A DNA stretch of 64,000 bases from Heliopora coerulea (GCA_030142905.1 JASJOG010000440.1:1-64000); one strand, 5' to 3'. Positions 49,010-61,488 are shown, numbered from the stretch's first letter. A program made the numbers and translations. The notes: generated from the letters alone by a model not told the origin.

Positions 49010-52000
49010 TAGGCAAGATGTTTCGGCATCCTCAGGGAGTGGCGCCCCTGCCTTGCCAGCTGGGTAATCGGGTGACTGAAAGCCACTGCTTGCCTTAATT
49101 GGCCGTCAGTGGCAAGTAACCTCACCTAAGGTGTTGGCAAACCTTCCCTGTTAGCCCAAGGACTAGTAAATCCTTCTGACTGTCCTGATGTCCTTTACCT
49201 TAAATGGTTGAGTGAGCCAAGGACACTTACGTGTCTGAAAGGAACTCTCCTAGTCTAAGAACAAAATAGATCACATTATCCAACTTCAGCTATTGGACTG
49301 GCGTCTAGCTTGCCTTAATTGGTCGGCTTTGCGGAACAGACCCTTAGAATAGCCTGACAGGAAGTGTGATGGTTATTGAGGAAGTCTCATGATTTATAGG
49401 CGCAAAGCACCAGCCCTTGACCATGCCCAACCAACGGAATTGTGTATGTGAGACTGTGGTGTAAAATGGCATTAACTACTCACGATGTTTTTCACTTTGT
49501 GATTGCCATACCACTATAATTTATGGGACATGTGCCCACTTTGGCATAATATGGCAATTTGGGCTAAATGACCTCATTGGCTCGTATGAACTGACTTTCC
49601 TCAATAATAATAATAATAGCAATAATAATAACAAAAATAATATAGGCACTGAAGCAGGACAAGCGCAGCTTCAGCCTACTACGAGAATGTCCACGCTCCC
49701 GCTCACCAGAGTCCGGCGTGGCACCTTTGGCAAGTGCCAGCAACCCTTTAGCCAAGGGTAGATAAGACTCTTTAGCCTCGGGTAGCGACTTATCTCAAAG
49801 GAAACTCCGACATAAAACTAGAAGAAGGTAGGCAGGAGATTGATTCGGAGCCAGTGACCTCTATAAAACGAACAGGCTTTAATGAGATGACCTAGTGAGT
49901 GGCACCCTTGCCTTGCCAGCTGGGTAGACAGATAGCCGAAAACCTCAGCTTGCCTTAATTCTTTCATTACCTTCAGATATTGGCAAACCTGCCCTGTTAG
50001 CCCAAGGACTAGAAGAAAATCTGTACAGTAGGCTGACACCCCTGACATTAGTTGGTTGAGAATAAACCAGCCTTAAATGCTGAAACAGATAAGCACTAAT
50101 CTAAGAATAAAACAATATTCAGTCTTAACCCTTACAGTGGCAAACCTAAACTGACCTTAACTGATTGGAAGTGCAAAAGAGTACCGTTAAGGTCGGACTA
50201 AATATATGCATCGGGGAGTACTTTCAGTGACTTTAGAGGGCTGTACATCCCTTATTCCTTCCTGACTGGATAAGTTCGGCGAGTAAGGGTTGTCTCTGTG
50301 GGTGTTGTTTAAAATCTATTTTAATGGTTGAATTTCTTTTCCCCACAAGTTCCCTGAAATGTACGATGTCTTTTTCGGCCTTACCTGGTGGGAAGTTGGG
50401 AGCCCATAACAGGCTGAGACCCCTTCCACTGTCCTTGGTTGGGTGGTGTACGAGTTGTAATAATAATAACAATAATGACAATAACATTAACAATGAGAGT
50501 AGCAATAACAATAACTATAATTATAATAATATTATTGATAGTAATCGTAGTAATAATGAAAACCAAAACGTCAAAATACGAATAGTACACATAAAGAGAT
50601 ACTTCGGAATTTTAGGAACTGGATGATGTTGACTTGAAGAAACATTATCTTCTACCTGTCTTTGGAGCGTTTTTCAGACATAACCAAAATGAAATCAGAG
50701 TAAAGGATATCGCTGTTAGTGCCGGGTTTCCGTGTTGAGATAATATGTTAGTTTGTGGGAAAGGGCTAAATATGGAAATTCTACAATTAAAAAGTTTTGA
50801 ATTCTTAGTGGCAAAAGACCCATTCCCAATGATTTGTCAGAGACTTTTTTCTAAACATCAGATCTTAAGGAATGGTAAACTGTCAGTTACTGCTCGTGTG
50901 AGCATGTGTAACACAGTTACTTCTTTTTACTTCACATCATATTTAATAGTTATTTTTCTATTACACGTTGCACGTAGTTCCTCTTTTGAACAATAGTGGC
51001 GTTACGGCCAGGCCTAGACTCGAAATATTACCGTATATACCTTCTAGTCTATTCTTTTTTACTTGAATTACAAGTTAAGAATGACATTTTTCGGATCTGT
51101 TTTAAAATAAACCAACTTCTAGATCCTTGCCTAAGAACTACTAAAAGAAATTATGAAAGAAATTGGTTTTTGAAATTAAATTATTAAAAGAAATTATTTT
51201 AGAACACAGCTCTTCTCAAAAAGCATGTGCTAGGAGGCAGTACAATTTTAACTTAGATGCATATAGCATAGGAAACCACAAGTTTGTAACATATCAAAGC
51301 AGTGTAGTGTACTGTACAAGGCAGCCATGATCGACCACAAGCCTCGGAGCAAACAAAGATTGAGGGCTTCTATGCAAAACATGACTAATATCAATGTACA
51401 ACATTCATAATGTCCAAATCAATATTACTGTTTTACAACAATTTGATATGAGAAATGTTTTAATCTGCAAAAATACCAATTTCTCTCGTTCATTAGCTTT
51501 ATAACTAGTCCAGAAATTTTCCCTCCAAAAGTTATCTATGCATCTGAAAAATTTACCGACAGTGACGAAAGCCAATTTTATGACATTTAACAATTATTCG
51601 CTAAAGGATGAATATTGTTGAATAATCCCCGAGACGAAGTTAATTAGTATAATTACACAGGTGAGTATTCACTTTTAACACCTCCTTGGTAACATTTACA
51701 AAGGTAGCTACCTTCTTCCTTCAGAGCCTTTACTGTTACATTCACCTGTAGGTGAATATCGAGATTCATGAAATAATTTTCTGACCAATCACCATGCAGG
51801 ATTTTCAATAATAACCTGTGTAATTACACTAAAATCCTTATTTCACGGGAATACGTACGGCATTTCCAAAATTTGTTAAAATGTAACATGTGTAATAAAA
51901 AACCATGTTTACCTGAACTTTTAGTTGAACTCGTTTCTTTCTTAAATGCTTCCACAACCTCTGTATAAGATTAAAAAGGAGAATATTTTCAATTGGTCTT

Positions 52001-52240
52001 GATAAACATGTTTTCCAATTTCTGAACAAAAATTACTTCTTTAAATCCCCAACTACAGTAAACAGGAAAAGTTCCTTGAAATTTTTCAATTTGAATATTG
52101 TCAAACTACGCTATCACCTTAGAACCTACAATAGAAAGCAAAAATTTTTGGACCGAACGACTTAGTCCGCTGAAACCCCAAGACGAACTAACCGTGAACA
52201 GGGTAGGTGATAGATGGGGACAGCAGTTTGGAGAGAGATT
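49010..52240 (+). repeat. Non-coding repetitive block, copy 2
   Basis: Counterpart of 23,660-26,895 and nearly identical to it; differences cluster around 51,540-51,730. No coding sequence. Confidence 0.7.
51627..51849. mobile_element. Short MITE, copy 2
   Basis: Counterpart of 26,281-26,504 with the same CCCCG ends (right end mutated to CACGGGA). Confidence 0.65.
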
Positions 52241-52245
52241 AAAAG

Positions 52246-53430
52246 CTGAAAGATAATGCTACTAGATTTAAGAAGGAGAAACAGATTGCGAACCTTGTCT
52301 TGGTGAGAAAAAGGAATGAGGAGCGTGAGGAGGAGGGAGCTGAGGTAGGAGTTGAGGATGGGGAATTGGAGGAGACAGTAAGAGTGGTAGAGGTGTCAGA
52401 AAAGGAAGTGGAGCAGGAAACCGATAGAGGAACAGAAGCAGATGAAGCAGCAGAGACAGAGGGGGAACAAGCATTAAGAGAGGTTTTCACAGCGGAGTTA
52501 GCACAGCTAACACCAACAAATGCAACCAACATCAAAGAAAGGAACAGACTTCCGACACTTAAAAACTACCTCCAGATAAAAGTGTCCAAATAAGATACTT
52601 AGCGAATACCTCAAAAGTAGCAATAAGTTGGAGGAGATCACAGATGCAGTTTATGCCATGGGAAAGGCAATAGCAAGATTATTAAATACCAAGATGAGAG
52701 TCCCGGGGCATAGGAAAGAGATTGAACAGAGAAGGAAATACAAGAGAGAAGAGGTTACGCAACCAGATTAAGGCACTAAGGCAGAGAATTATAAGTAAAT
52801 AATAAGCTCTATCGGAGAAGAACACAAAGAAAAGCAACGAGGAAAGAAGTGAGGATTTTAGAAGAACTGAGGAAGTATGTAGAAGGAGAATCAGCAGGCA
52901 TGCAGGAGCTTGTGAAGGCCTCGGAGAAGTGGTTGGATGAGCTGAGGGCGAAGAAAGTGATATCGCTGAAAGCAGTGGAGAAGAGGGAAAGAAGAAAGAA
53001 TGACGCAATGTTTGTAACAGATGAAGGGGCTTTCTACAAGAGAGTAAATAGTACAAAGGAATTTAATGGTGAGCCCCCAGCAATGGAGAGATTCGTGGAA
53101 GTTTGGGGAGGCGTGTGGGAAGAGGAGAAGATTACTATTGAACAACCGTGGATGGAGAAAACCAAGGAGAAGTTGAGAAAGAAGATCAGGGATGTACAGG
53201 ATATCGAGATAAGTGAGGAGACCATTGGGAAAGTAGTAAAAAGGAGGAAGAATTGGAGCTCGCTTGGTATTGACGGAATCCAGAATTTCTAGTGGAAGAA
53301 GTTTAGTGGAGCCTGGAAGACTTTAGAAAGAACAATAAATAGCTGGAATGAAGATCCAGAGGGCATCCCTGAATGGGTAACTTTAGGCAGGAGAGTCCTT
53401 TGACCAAAGACCGAGGACTTGTCATTTAGC
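52246..53430 (+). pseudogene. R2-like LINE 5' half, copy 2
   Basis: Counterpart of 26,900-28,070: the Glu-rich N-terminus at 52,300-52,593, then the pre-RT region at 52,849-53,292 ending in NWSSLGIDGIQNF before a stop. It has a one-base loss relative to copy 1 near 52,662 and several substitutions. Confidence 0.75.
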
Positions 53431-53439
53431 CTCACCTAT

Positions 53440-54300
53440 CTCAGACATATTGTATCTATTCTATAAAGAAGCGCGTCTCTCTTCGATATGGAAACACTCG
53501 GATATCGTTCCAATTCCGAAACAAAAACCCGTTCGTGAGGTAAATAAACATCTAGGACCAATATCCTTAACACCCATCATCTCCAAAATAGCAAAGGATT
53601 ATATAGTAGAAGAATACATTAAACCAACTGTACTCCAAAGAATTGATCCTAATCAATTTGGCACAATTCCAAAATCTAGCCCGACGTTTGCACTTTTAAG
53701 TATGTTACACTCTTGGAATGGTTCTACCGATGGAACTGGTGCTACGGTCAGAGTCATCTTATTTGACTTTAAAAAAGTTTTTGACCTGATAGATCATGGC
53801 TTATTGGTTACCAAACTCCAAACTAATAATTTACCGCATTGGGTTGTCAACTGCATTACAGATTTTCTCACATGCAGAAAACAAAGGGTAAAGCTAAACC
53901 AAGGGGGTTATTCGGATTGGGCTGAAGTTTCCGCCGGAGTTCCACAGGGTACAAAATTAGGCCCATGGCTATTTTAATAATGATCGATAAACTAACAGTC
54001 TCTTGTGGTGACATGTGGATGTTCGTAGATGACACAACTGTATATGAATTAGTCAGCAAATGTAGCGAAAGCAGTATCCAGACCACAGTTAATGATCTAT
54101 TAACTCTAATCTCTGAATTAAAATTTCAATTGAATGAAAAGAAATGCAAAGAATTACGTATTGGCTTTGGTGAACCAAGTGCTACTTTCGATCCCGTTAT
54201 TGTGAACGATACCCCTTTGAAGATGGTTCTGTGTGCAAAAATCCTCGGATTAATCGTTTCCAGTAATTTAAAATGAAACGATCACATTTATCAAACCATC
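53440..54300 (+). pseudogene. CR1/L2/Jockey-like LINE RT, copy 2
   Basis: Less damaged than copy 1: 53,450-53,977 is one frame from the RT start (YKEARLSSIWKHSDIVPIPK) through LFDFKKVFDLIDHGLL to SAGVPQGTKLGPWLF. 53,965-54,276 continues with FVDDTT. A TGA at about 54,274 separates it from the following frame, which begins with the RT thumb. Confidence 0.8.
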
Positions 54301-55749
54301 GTGAAAGCAAGAAAGCGATTGTGCTTTTTGTCACAACTCAAACGAGCCAAAATTGGGACTAAGGAATTAATTGTATTTTACAGCACATGTATTAGACCAA
54401 TCTTGGAATATGCATGCCCGGTCTTTCACAACAGCCTGTTCAACTACCTATCCAATGACCAAGAAATGATTCAGAAAGGAGCGTTTAAATTATCTACCCC
54501 TGGACCTCATATGCTGATATTTACTGGCCTCCAACACCTCAGTACCAGAAAACGACTGGACGGAGGTAGGAGGCGTGTGACTGATGAAGAAATTGAGGAG
54601 AACCTGTTGGAATGGATATTTGATAGACGAGATAAAGGTCTTCGTGTTTCCCGCAAATTAATTATGATCAAAGCTAAAAAGTTCCAGGAAGAGAAACAGA
54701 AGAATGATCCAAATATGAAGACACTGGTCTTCAGTGCTGGTTGGCTAACACAGTTCATGAAAAGAAATGGACTGAGCATCAGGCGTCGAACAACTCAAGC
54801 CCAGAAAACACCAGATCAGTTGATTGATGAACTGAGCGCATATATTTTAAAAGTTAGACGATTACGAAAACGGATGAACTATGAGTTAAAGAATATCATT
54901 GCCATGGATGAAACCGCCATCTGGAACGACATGATATCAAACACTACCGTGGAGAAACGTGGTTCTCACTCAGTAAATATGAAGACTACTGGACATGAAA
55001 AGTCCAAGATTACAGTGTGTTTAACTGCCACCGCTGATGGTTTCAAGAAAAAGCCTTTCTTTGTTTTTAAGGGGGCCAAGCGCGATGTAAAACGTCTGAA
55101 TGAAGAATACAAAGCTAAGTGTATTGTAGCGAGCAGTGCTAGTGGTTGGATGGACAAGCCCTTAACTGAGCAATATTGCCGCGAAGTTATTGGAACGTTT
55201 ACATTCGTTTCACGGCGCTTACTAGCGTGGGATTCATTCAGTTGTCATTTGACTGCCGGTGTTAAAGAGTTGCTCAATAAAGGCAAAGTTGACCCTGTCA
55301 TTGTTCCTGGAGGATGCACAAAGAACATCCAAGCTCCCGATTTGAGCTGGAACAAGCCAATGAAAGAATATCTCAGAGAAATGTACTACACTTGGCTTGC
55401 TGAGGAAGATCACGAATTAAACACTCAAGGAAATATGAGAGGGCCATCTCGACAACAAATGATTCAATGGGTGCTTGAAGCTTGGAGGAAGTTACCAGAA
55501 GATATCATTAAAAAGTCGTTCAAGGTATGTGCCTTATCAACCAGTCTGGATGGGACAGAAGACGACCAGATAATGTGTATCAAGCACGGGCCATGCCAAA
55601 ACCTCTTGCAACGATTGCAAGCTTCCCAGCTTGACGATGAAGACGATGATCCTTTTGATGCCCAAATTTCAGAGGAAGACATGTTCGAAGAAGAGGTCCC
55701 TCATCTCACTCTGGATGAAGGTGACAACATTCTGGACATTCTCGAATAA
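54301..55749 (+). CDS. Continuous LINE-RT-thumb / pogo transposase fusion frame (482 aa)
   Basis: Residues 1-~85 are LINE reverse-transcriptase C-terminal sequence (RLCFLSQLKRAKIGTKELIV, then FYSTCIRPILEYACPVFH). From about LDGGRRRVTDEE onward it is the complete pogo transposase with HTH and DD35D triad (Asp203, Asp311, Asp347). In copy 1 the same join exists but with different frames (RT thumb 28,860-29,243; transposase 29,170-30,408). The fusion is open over its whole length. Whether it is translated is unknown; the simplest view is a 5'-truncated LINE that ended next to, or was hit by, a pogo element. Confidence 0.75.
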   Translation: MKARKRLCFLSQLKRAKIGTKELIVFYSTCIRPILEYACPVFHNSLFNYLSNDQEMIQKGAFKLSTPGPHMLIFTGLQHLSTRKRLDGGRRRVTDEEIEENLLEWIFDRRDKGLRVSRKLIMIKAKKFQEEKQKNDPNMKTLVFSAGWLTQFMKRNGLSIRRRTTQAQKTPDQLIDELSAYILKVRRLRKRMNYELKNIIAMDETAIWNDMISNTTVEKRGSHSVNMKTTGHEKSKITVCLTATADGFKKKPFFVFKGAKRDVKRLNEEYKAKCIVASSASGWMDKPLTEQYCREVIGTFTFVSRRLLAWDSFSCHLTAGVKELLNKGKVDPVIVPGGCTKNIQAPDLSWNKPMKEYLREMYYTWLAEEDHELNTQGNMRGPSRQQMIQWVLEAWRKLPEDIIKKSFKVCALSTSLDGTEDDQIMCIKHGPCQNLLQRLQASQLDDEDDDPFDAQISEEDMFEEEVPHLTLDEGDNILDILE

Positions 55750-55949
55750 GATAAACACGTATTTTATTACGATAATAAAACGTTATATGCAAACACATAA
55801 ACATGCAAGAAAAACTGTTCTGTTAAGTTAACCTAAATGCATGTTTGCTATTTTATTGCACTTTAATTACATTTCTAAAATTCTATGTCTGCATTTATGG
55901 TAGGTAAAAAGAATCGAACACGCAAACAGACTTAGTGTATACATTTGGA

Positions 55950-56033
55950 ATAAGCCCACCTCTCTATTAAGCCCCCTCTTTATTAAGCCCCCCCCCTTAA
56001 TAGTGTTCGAAAAAAATAAGCCCCCCGGGGGCT
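55950..56033. repeat. AAGCCCCC-rich segment, copy 2
   Basis: Counterpart of 30,608-30,676 with one extra CTCTTTATTAAGCCCCC unit. Confidence 0.6.
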
Positions 56034-56345
56034 AAATACTGAAAATACCGTTGTCGTATTGTCCGCTCAGCACTTCCTTTGATAGGTTGTCCGGGCCAAC
56101 CTTCTTGAGAGCATCTGCCAGCTCTTTCCTAGTTCCTCCCCTTTCGTCATATCGGATAAGCATGGTCAGCGCCTTTGATGTTTCATCCTCACCAGGTCGG
56201 GAAAAGCGGATATCTTCAATTTCATAAGCTTTGAATCGCTTTGTCCGGTGGGCTAATTTCCTCCATACGTGGGAAATTCTTTGAGATACTTCTGCAAATT
56301 CATCTACTTGTAATCGACAAGGCGGTTGTTGTAATTTTTGCTGTT
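56032..56345 (-). CDS. Terminal exon encoding a death domain, copy 2
   Basis: Counterpart of 30,675-30,988: VDEFAEVSQRISHVWRKLAH, EIEDI, DETSKALTMLIRYDERGG, RKELADALKKVGPDNL. The acceptor (TTTGATTTCATCAG on the minus strand) and the stop are kept. About 36 of 311 bases differ from copy 1, most of them changing amino acids, yet there is no stop or indel in either copy. Upstream exons, if any, would lie to the right. Confidence 0.75.
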
Positions 56346-57050
56346 CTGATGAAATCAAAAGTAAAATAATTCATTAACTGCCAGTGCTTCACAGAACGTG
56401 GTAACAAAACAATGTCAAAAATAGAGTTTTGCACTTTAAATTTTGCGATGTCCAGCAAACACTTAATAAGTGCAAAAGTACATGAAATTGGTGTAAAATG
56501 GTAATTTACACAAGGAAAGTGTACATTTACACGTTGAATGGATGGGTAGTTAAGGTTCTGAACGAAGCAGGGAAAGTTACAAGGTAGCACTCTACCAAAA
56601 ATTGAAGTTGTGGAAAGCAGTACTAATTATAGCACTTCCAGTGTCTATCGTCGTTCCACCAATTAGAAAAGGTTATTATACTTTTTTCCTAATTATTACA
56701 CCTTTTTGATGGGTTATCTTTTGGAAAGGGAATTACACTTTTTCCTAGGTGTTTGCATATTTTTGCACTGCAGTTCGGAATTAAGCGCTTCGCAATCAAC
56801 TGATCACATTTCAACGACATTTTCCCATATATTATTGGAATAATAACGGTAACGTTTCACATAGCGGTAAGAGATTACATTCTTGTCTAACTGATGTTAA
56901 TCTAATTTCTTTTCACTTTATTTGAAATGTCAAAAAAAATACTCCACAAACTGAACTGCTTCCGATTCAAACCGATCAAGTGGATTGAACTGCCTTTTTA
57001 ATGACAGTAACGTGCCCACTGATACTTGTTGGACGCCAAAAACCACTCCG
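56346..57050. other. Intron-like sequence upstream of death-domain exon 2
   Basis: No coding sequence recognised; diverged counterpart of 30,989-31,678. Confidence 0.45.
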
Positions 57051-57688
57051 CAGTGGCGTGTCCACTAGGGGGGACACAGGGGGCATGTACCACCCTCTAT
57101 TAATGCTTTGCCTACCCATGTGCACCCCCTATCTGAGGTGTTAGTATGGCAAAGTCGAGAAAAACTTTTGGACCAATTTTCCATTCACAATTGGAGCGTT
57201 GGATTAATTGAAGCTTATCATCCTGAGAAATGTTTTCAAACATGACCCCACATTGCATGGCAATTAAATTTAGAATTAATTTAATAGACCATCCGGTGAC
57301 TTCATTCGATGTTTTCTAATATATCGTTGGCAATCTGTATGGCAGGCTGCGACAGACTTGAAGTGTGAAACTTTAAAAATCTAACAGATTTAGAATGCTC
57401 TAGTCAACTATGATTCTCGACATCCAACTGCACAAGACGTTGTGCAGTTACAACACACCACAATGGCAGACGGTAGGCTGAGGAATCTCGGGAATTCTAA
57501 GTATTGAGTCTGAACGTGCAACGTCCTTCGGTATGGACTAGTTTGTGAAAATTTTCGCAAGACAGCTCAACAATAGAACGATTGAGTCAAGATAATTGTA
57601 TCATTCACTTAAAAAATTATGCCCCCTCCTTGACGTGAACCTTTGTCCCCCATTAGCCCCCAAAAGTGAAACCCTGGACACGCCACTG
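57051..57688. mobile_element. hAT-type MITE, copy 2 (638 bp)
   Basis: CAGTGGCGTGTCCA start and ACACGCCACTG end, flanked by CCACTCCG (57,043-57,050) and CCACTCCA (57,689-57,696). Confidence 0.8.
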
Positions 57689-59209
57689 CCACTCCAACAT
57701 TTTCCGTTCCGTGTTTTAAACATCTTCACGATGTTACCAAACAATCGAAACGATTAAAAATAGACATTTGCATTCTGATAGAGAGCGACTGTATCGACAA
57801 TGTTTATTCGTGTTCACATAAGTCACTCATTACTCCTTTTTTTCCTCTCACACTTTCTAGTTTTTAAATTTGTTTATGGCCAGAAATGAAGGGAACTCTG
57901 CTGGCAAAGTATGTGCACTAATTACACCTTTTGCTGTTCATTACCAGAGAATATACTTTAATTAATACCAACTTCAAACTCAACAACGCCAAAATACATT
58001 CACTTTGTTTAATCGACATTCATTATCGCTTTTGTCATTTATCGCAGATGTGCAATCATTGACATGGAAGGGCATTTAATAGCGCCAACAAACGACCATT
58101 AATACCATTCTACTATACATTAGGGAGAATAAAATTTCAATTACGCAACATACTTGTCCAGTCTATTGCAGGGTTGATTTAAGGTTATGTGGAGTCTTGT
58201 CATGTATTAAAGATCAGAGAATAAGATTATAAAAATTTCTTAACAAACTGAATTCGGTTGTACAGTTCAAACTTCCTTTTTTTCGTCGATATGTTGAGGA
58301 CTGTTATGGCATTTCTCACTCTGCTGACCACGTTCTGCTCTGTTGAGTCCTTGTCAGGACTATACGTTTACTCATCGAAATATATTTTCTAGTGTGTCAG
58401 AGAGTAATTCCATTCTTCCTTTCTTGGACGTACCTCTTAATTGTTCGCCTAAACGGCTTTTCAGCCTGTTTGTCGGAAGCCTACGTTCCCCTGTTCATTT
58501 ACGAATTTTGATAGTTTGATTCCCTAATCTTTAAAGCGCGGTCTCGTCTTCACCCTACTAAACGGTTATTTTAAAATTTGCTCTTCATACCACATTTTCC
58601 CTGACATGTAGATTTCAAGCTGTTTACGAACTTTAGTTCACTCTAATAACACACATCAACTTTCACGTCTTGGACAAATATCATGCGATCCAAGCTTACG
58701 TACAAGTCAGTACTGTACTGCATGAAAGTTTTAATGGCGAAGCGTGAAAGTAGATGTATGTCAGCAAAGGAGTTAGTTGGTCCGCCGAGTTGGGATTCAA
58801 GTTAGGATTCGAGTTAGGATTCCTAACAACAAAGTAACACATTTGTTATCTAAAAATGTATGAGAATATTTATCTGATTGCTTCGTACCCGCGTCTGCAG
58901 TTAACTCTATAACACTAACTCTCTGTCAACTCATTAAAAACTTTACTTAGAAATCATTATAATAATTTAGAGACAAATCTCTCGTTAAGTTAACTCAAAT
59001 ATCTAATACCACTAAATATTTTAATGTTTTCAAGGTCAAAATTGAACGTTTGTAGTATTTTTATATTTTTAAAGTATACATAGTTTTATTTGTACAAGAG
59101 TGTAAATAATTAGGTATAGATGTCACTGTATTTAGAGAAACGGCCCCTTGAAGACCAGCATCTTATCGCTGAAGGGTTACCGTTGTAAAATAAATTTAAA
59201 TAATAATAA
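57689..59209. other. Duplication end and host intergenic DNA
   Basis: Duplication continues to 58,435. Beyond it no gene is seen. A short GTTAGGATTC-type repeat occurs at 58,788-58,830, related to the array at 59,226. Confidence 0.55.
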
Positions 59210-59375
59210 TAATAATAATAATAATAACCCTAACCCTAATCCTAACCCTAATCTCAACTCGAATCCAAATTTGAATCTTAATCCGAATCTCAACTCAAAT
59301 CCCAACACAAATCCCAGCTCGAATCCCAACTGGAATCCCAACTCGGGTTATTTTAATCCTAACTCGGGTTCTTGC
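59205..59375. repeat. (AAT)n followed by degenerate CCCTAA / AATCCCAACTCG array
   Basis: AAT repeats (59,201-59,225), then AACCCTAACCCTAATCCTAA changing gradually to AATCCCAACTCG-type 12-mers up to the AACTCGGGTT words near 59,370. It is open in one frame as Asn-Pro repeats, which is a by-product of the hexamer. Confidence 0.8.
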
Positions 59376-59859
59376 CGTCATCGTTGGCAAAGAACAGTAA
59401 ACTAAAGCTCATTAACAGTTTGAAATAGACACGTTAGGATTCCATATAACCTTAAATCGACTGCAACAGACGTGACAAATGTCGTGCGTGATCGAAACTT
59501 TATTGTCCCTAATGTATAGCAGAATAGTTTTAATGGTGGGATATTGACACTACTGAATGTTGATTCATGCAAATGGTTGCTTATCGACACTAAATATTTC
59601 TTTTTATGCAAATATTTTTAAAGCAACATAACAAAAACGTAAATGAATGTCGATTGAAAAACATGAATTGATTTTTGCATTAATGAGTTTAAGGTTGACG
59701 TTAATAATAGTATATTTTCTGGTAATCAACAGCAAAAGGTGTACTGGTTTTGAAAGTTCAATGTACCAGAACCGGCTGGTCCCACCACATGTAAATTTGA
59801 ATATGTTAAGCGCAGAAGGAAACAAAAATTTATAATCACGTTTCACACCGTAAATAGGA

Positions 59860-60165
59860 CGTGTTAAAAAGCACAACCAGATATGTTAAACACAAAAGGT
59901 GTGTCGTAGTAACACACTGTTTACAATGAAATTTTAAAACACATTTCGATGTGTTAAGTAACACAACAACGTGTGCTAGAAAACACATCATCTGTGTTAC
60001 GTAACACAACGATTTACTTTAAGTAACACACTTTGAGGTTACACACCTTTTGCTTGTTTCAGATTCAGCACACCTTTTCAATTTATGGTGGGTTAAATTG
60101 ACAAACGTTTAAAAGAAAACACACCTTTTGATGTAGCACACCATTCAAATAAGACAGATTTTCAA
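59860..60165. repeat. Hairpin-rich patch of GTGTTA/TAACAC words
   Basis: More than a dozen GTGTTA, TAACACA and ACACACCTTTTG words in both orientations within 300 bp (for example GTGTTACGTAACACAAC, GTGTTAAGTAACACAAC). Probably a foldback/MITE; clear outer ends were not established. Confidence 0.55.
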
Positions 60166-61488
60166 ATAACATGGTTTTTTAACAACGCACCCGTGGCAGA
60201 GGAGGACAGAACATTTTCGAAAGCTGTTCAGCTGATATACTTGTTGTATTGTATTTGTGATATGGTTTTATACTTGTCCTTATGATTCCTAGCCACGTGT
60301 TTGTATAACGGGATGTAAACGGGATGTTTGTAAGGATGGACATCTTACCATTTGTTAAACCGTTGAACGCTAATCTCACCGAAAGTTTTGTTTTAATAAA
60401 CCAGAATTGAAATTTTAAACGTAAATATGACTATAAATATGACTATAAGCAGTTTAAGGATATGCTCGACAATTAACTGACTCTTCTACTCATGCTTCCT
60501 ATTGTTCTTGTGTGTTTATGTTTGTCTCCTCTTAAAATGCTGGCATTATTCCTACTCTTGTTTCCCTTTTTACGGATATATAAGCTGTTATGTTGCAGTT
60601 GTCACTACGGTGGAATTGACATTGAAATAGTGGAATGGCCGCCAAAAAAAAGACTTTTCTGAAATTGATAGTTTTAATTTTGTAGAAAAAATGTTCAGGT
60701 TAGATTCTTGAAGTAGATTCCTAAATAGATTTATTATCATGTATTCCCTTTGTGAAATCAAAAGAAACTTAAGTACGGGAAAGAAATATTACTCAACAAG
60801 TAAAGCGAAGTCGAATATATTGGAGACAAATAATACTAAAGCTCTCAGGAAAGTGCGCCAATATAACCAAGCCTTAATAATTAGGTCGCGTCAACGTGGA
60901 GCCATGGATAGAAATCCAGAAGTTACTAGCATGGGACGTGGAATTGATATCAGATAAGATTTGACAAAGTTTGAGTGACGGCGTAGATTGCAAACACCAT
61001 AACTTTGGCTTCAAAAACTGCGTAAAGTTGCTCTAAATATAAAAAATATCTGTACCTCACATATCTATACATTCACATCTGCGGCATAAAATGAAGACAA
61101 AAAGAATACTTTTGCGACTAAAAATATGCTCTTCTTATCGGCACCCTGTTTTTTGTCTGGGTTCTTCTTGAATTCGAGTCTGACAAGCTTCCCTTCCACT
61201 TATAACCCCATCTTTATGAAACAGTTCTATGTACTTAAGCAAAAACAAAAGTACGCAGAAAATCTAACTGATGTGAGGGAAATAAAAGTGATCAACTTTT
61301 TTGAGAAAAGTCCTTATGAAAATACTTACTAAAAATATGAACGTATGATATATTGAATAATATATAATGTCCAAGCCAACATGGACGCACCAAGCAAACA
61401 TGGACGTGAGCGTCATGTTGCTTAATTGTTTTTAAATTCATGCACAACAGAAGGATAGAGAAGCAATTTCATACATCCTGCATTATCT
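60166..61488. other. Intergenic, no gene seen
   Basis: Short open frames (60,739-60,957; 61,126-61,332) show no recognisable domain. Confidence 0.5.

Larger units (their letters stand above)
48111..58435 (+). repeat. 10.3-kb direct duplication, copy 2
   Basis: Same order and orientation as 22,765-33,029: LINE 3' end, (TAA)n, non-coding block, R2-like LINE 5' half, CR1-like RT, pogo, death-domain exon, hAT MITE. It begins at TTGAGAGAGAACTTC directly after element B and ends at GGACGTACCT, then continues into unrelated host DNA. Confidence 0.95.

Noticed and set aside
59148..59405. Open frame rich in Asn-Pro repeats
   Set aside because: It is the translation of the degenerate CCCTAA/AATCCC array, not a gene.
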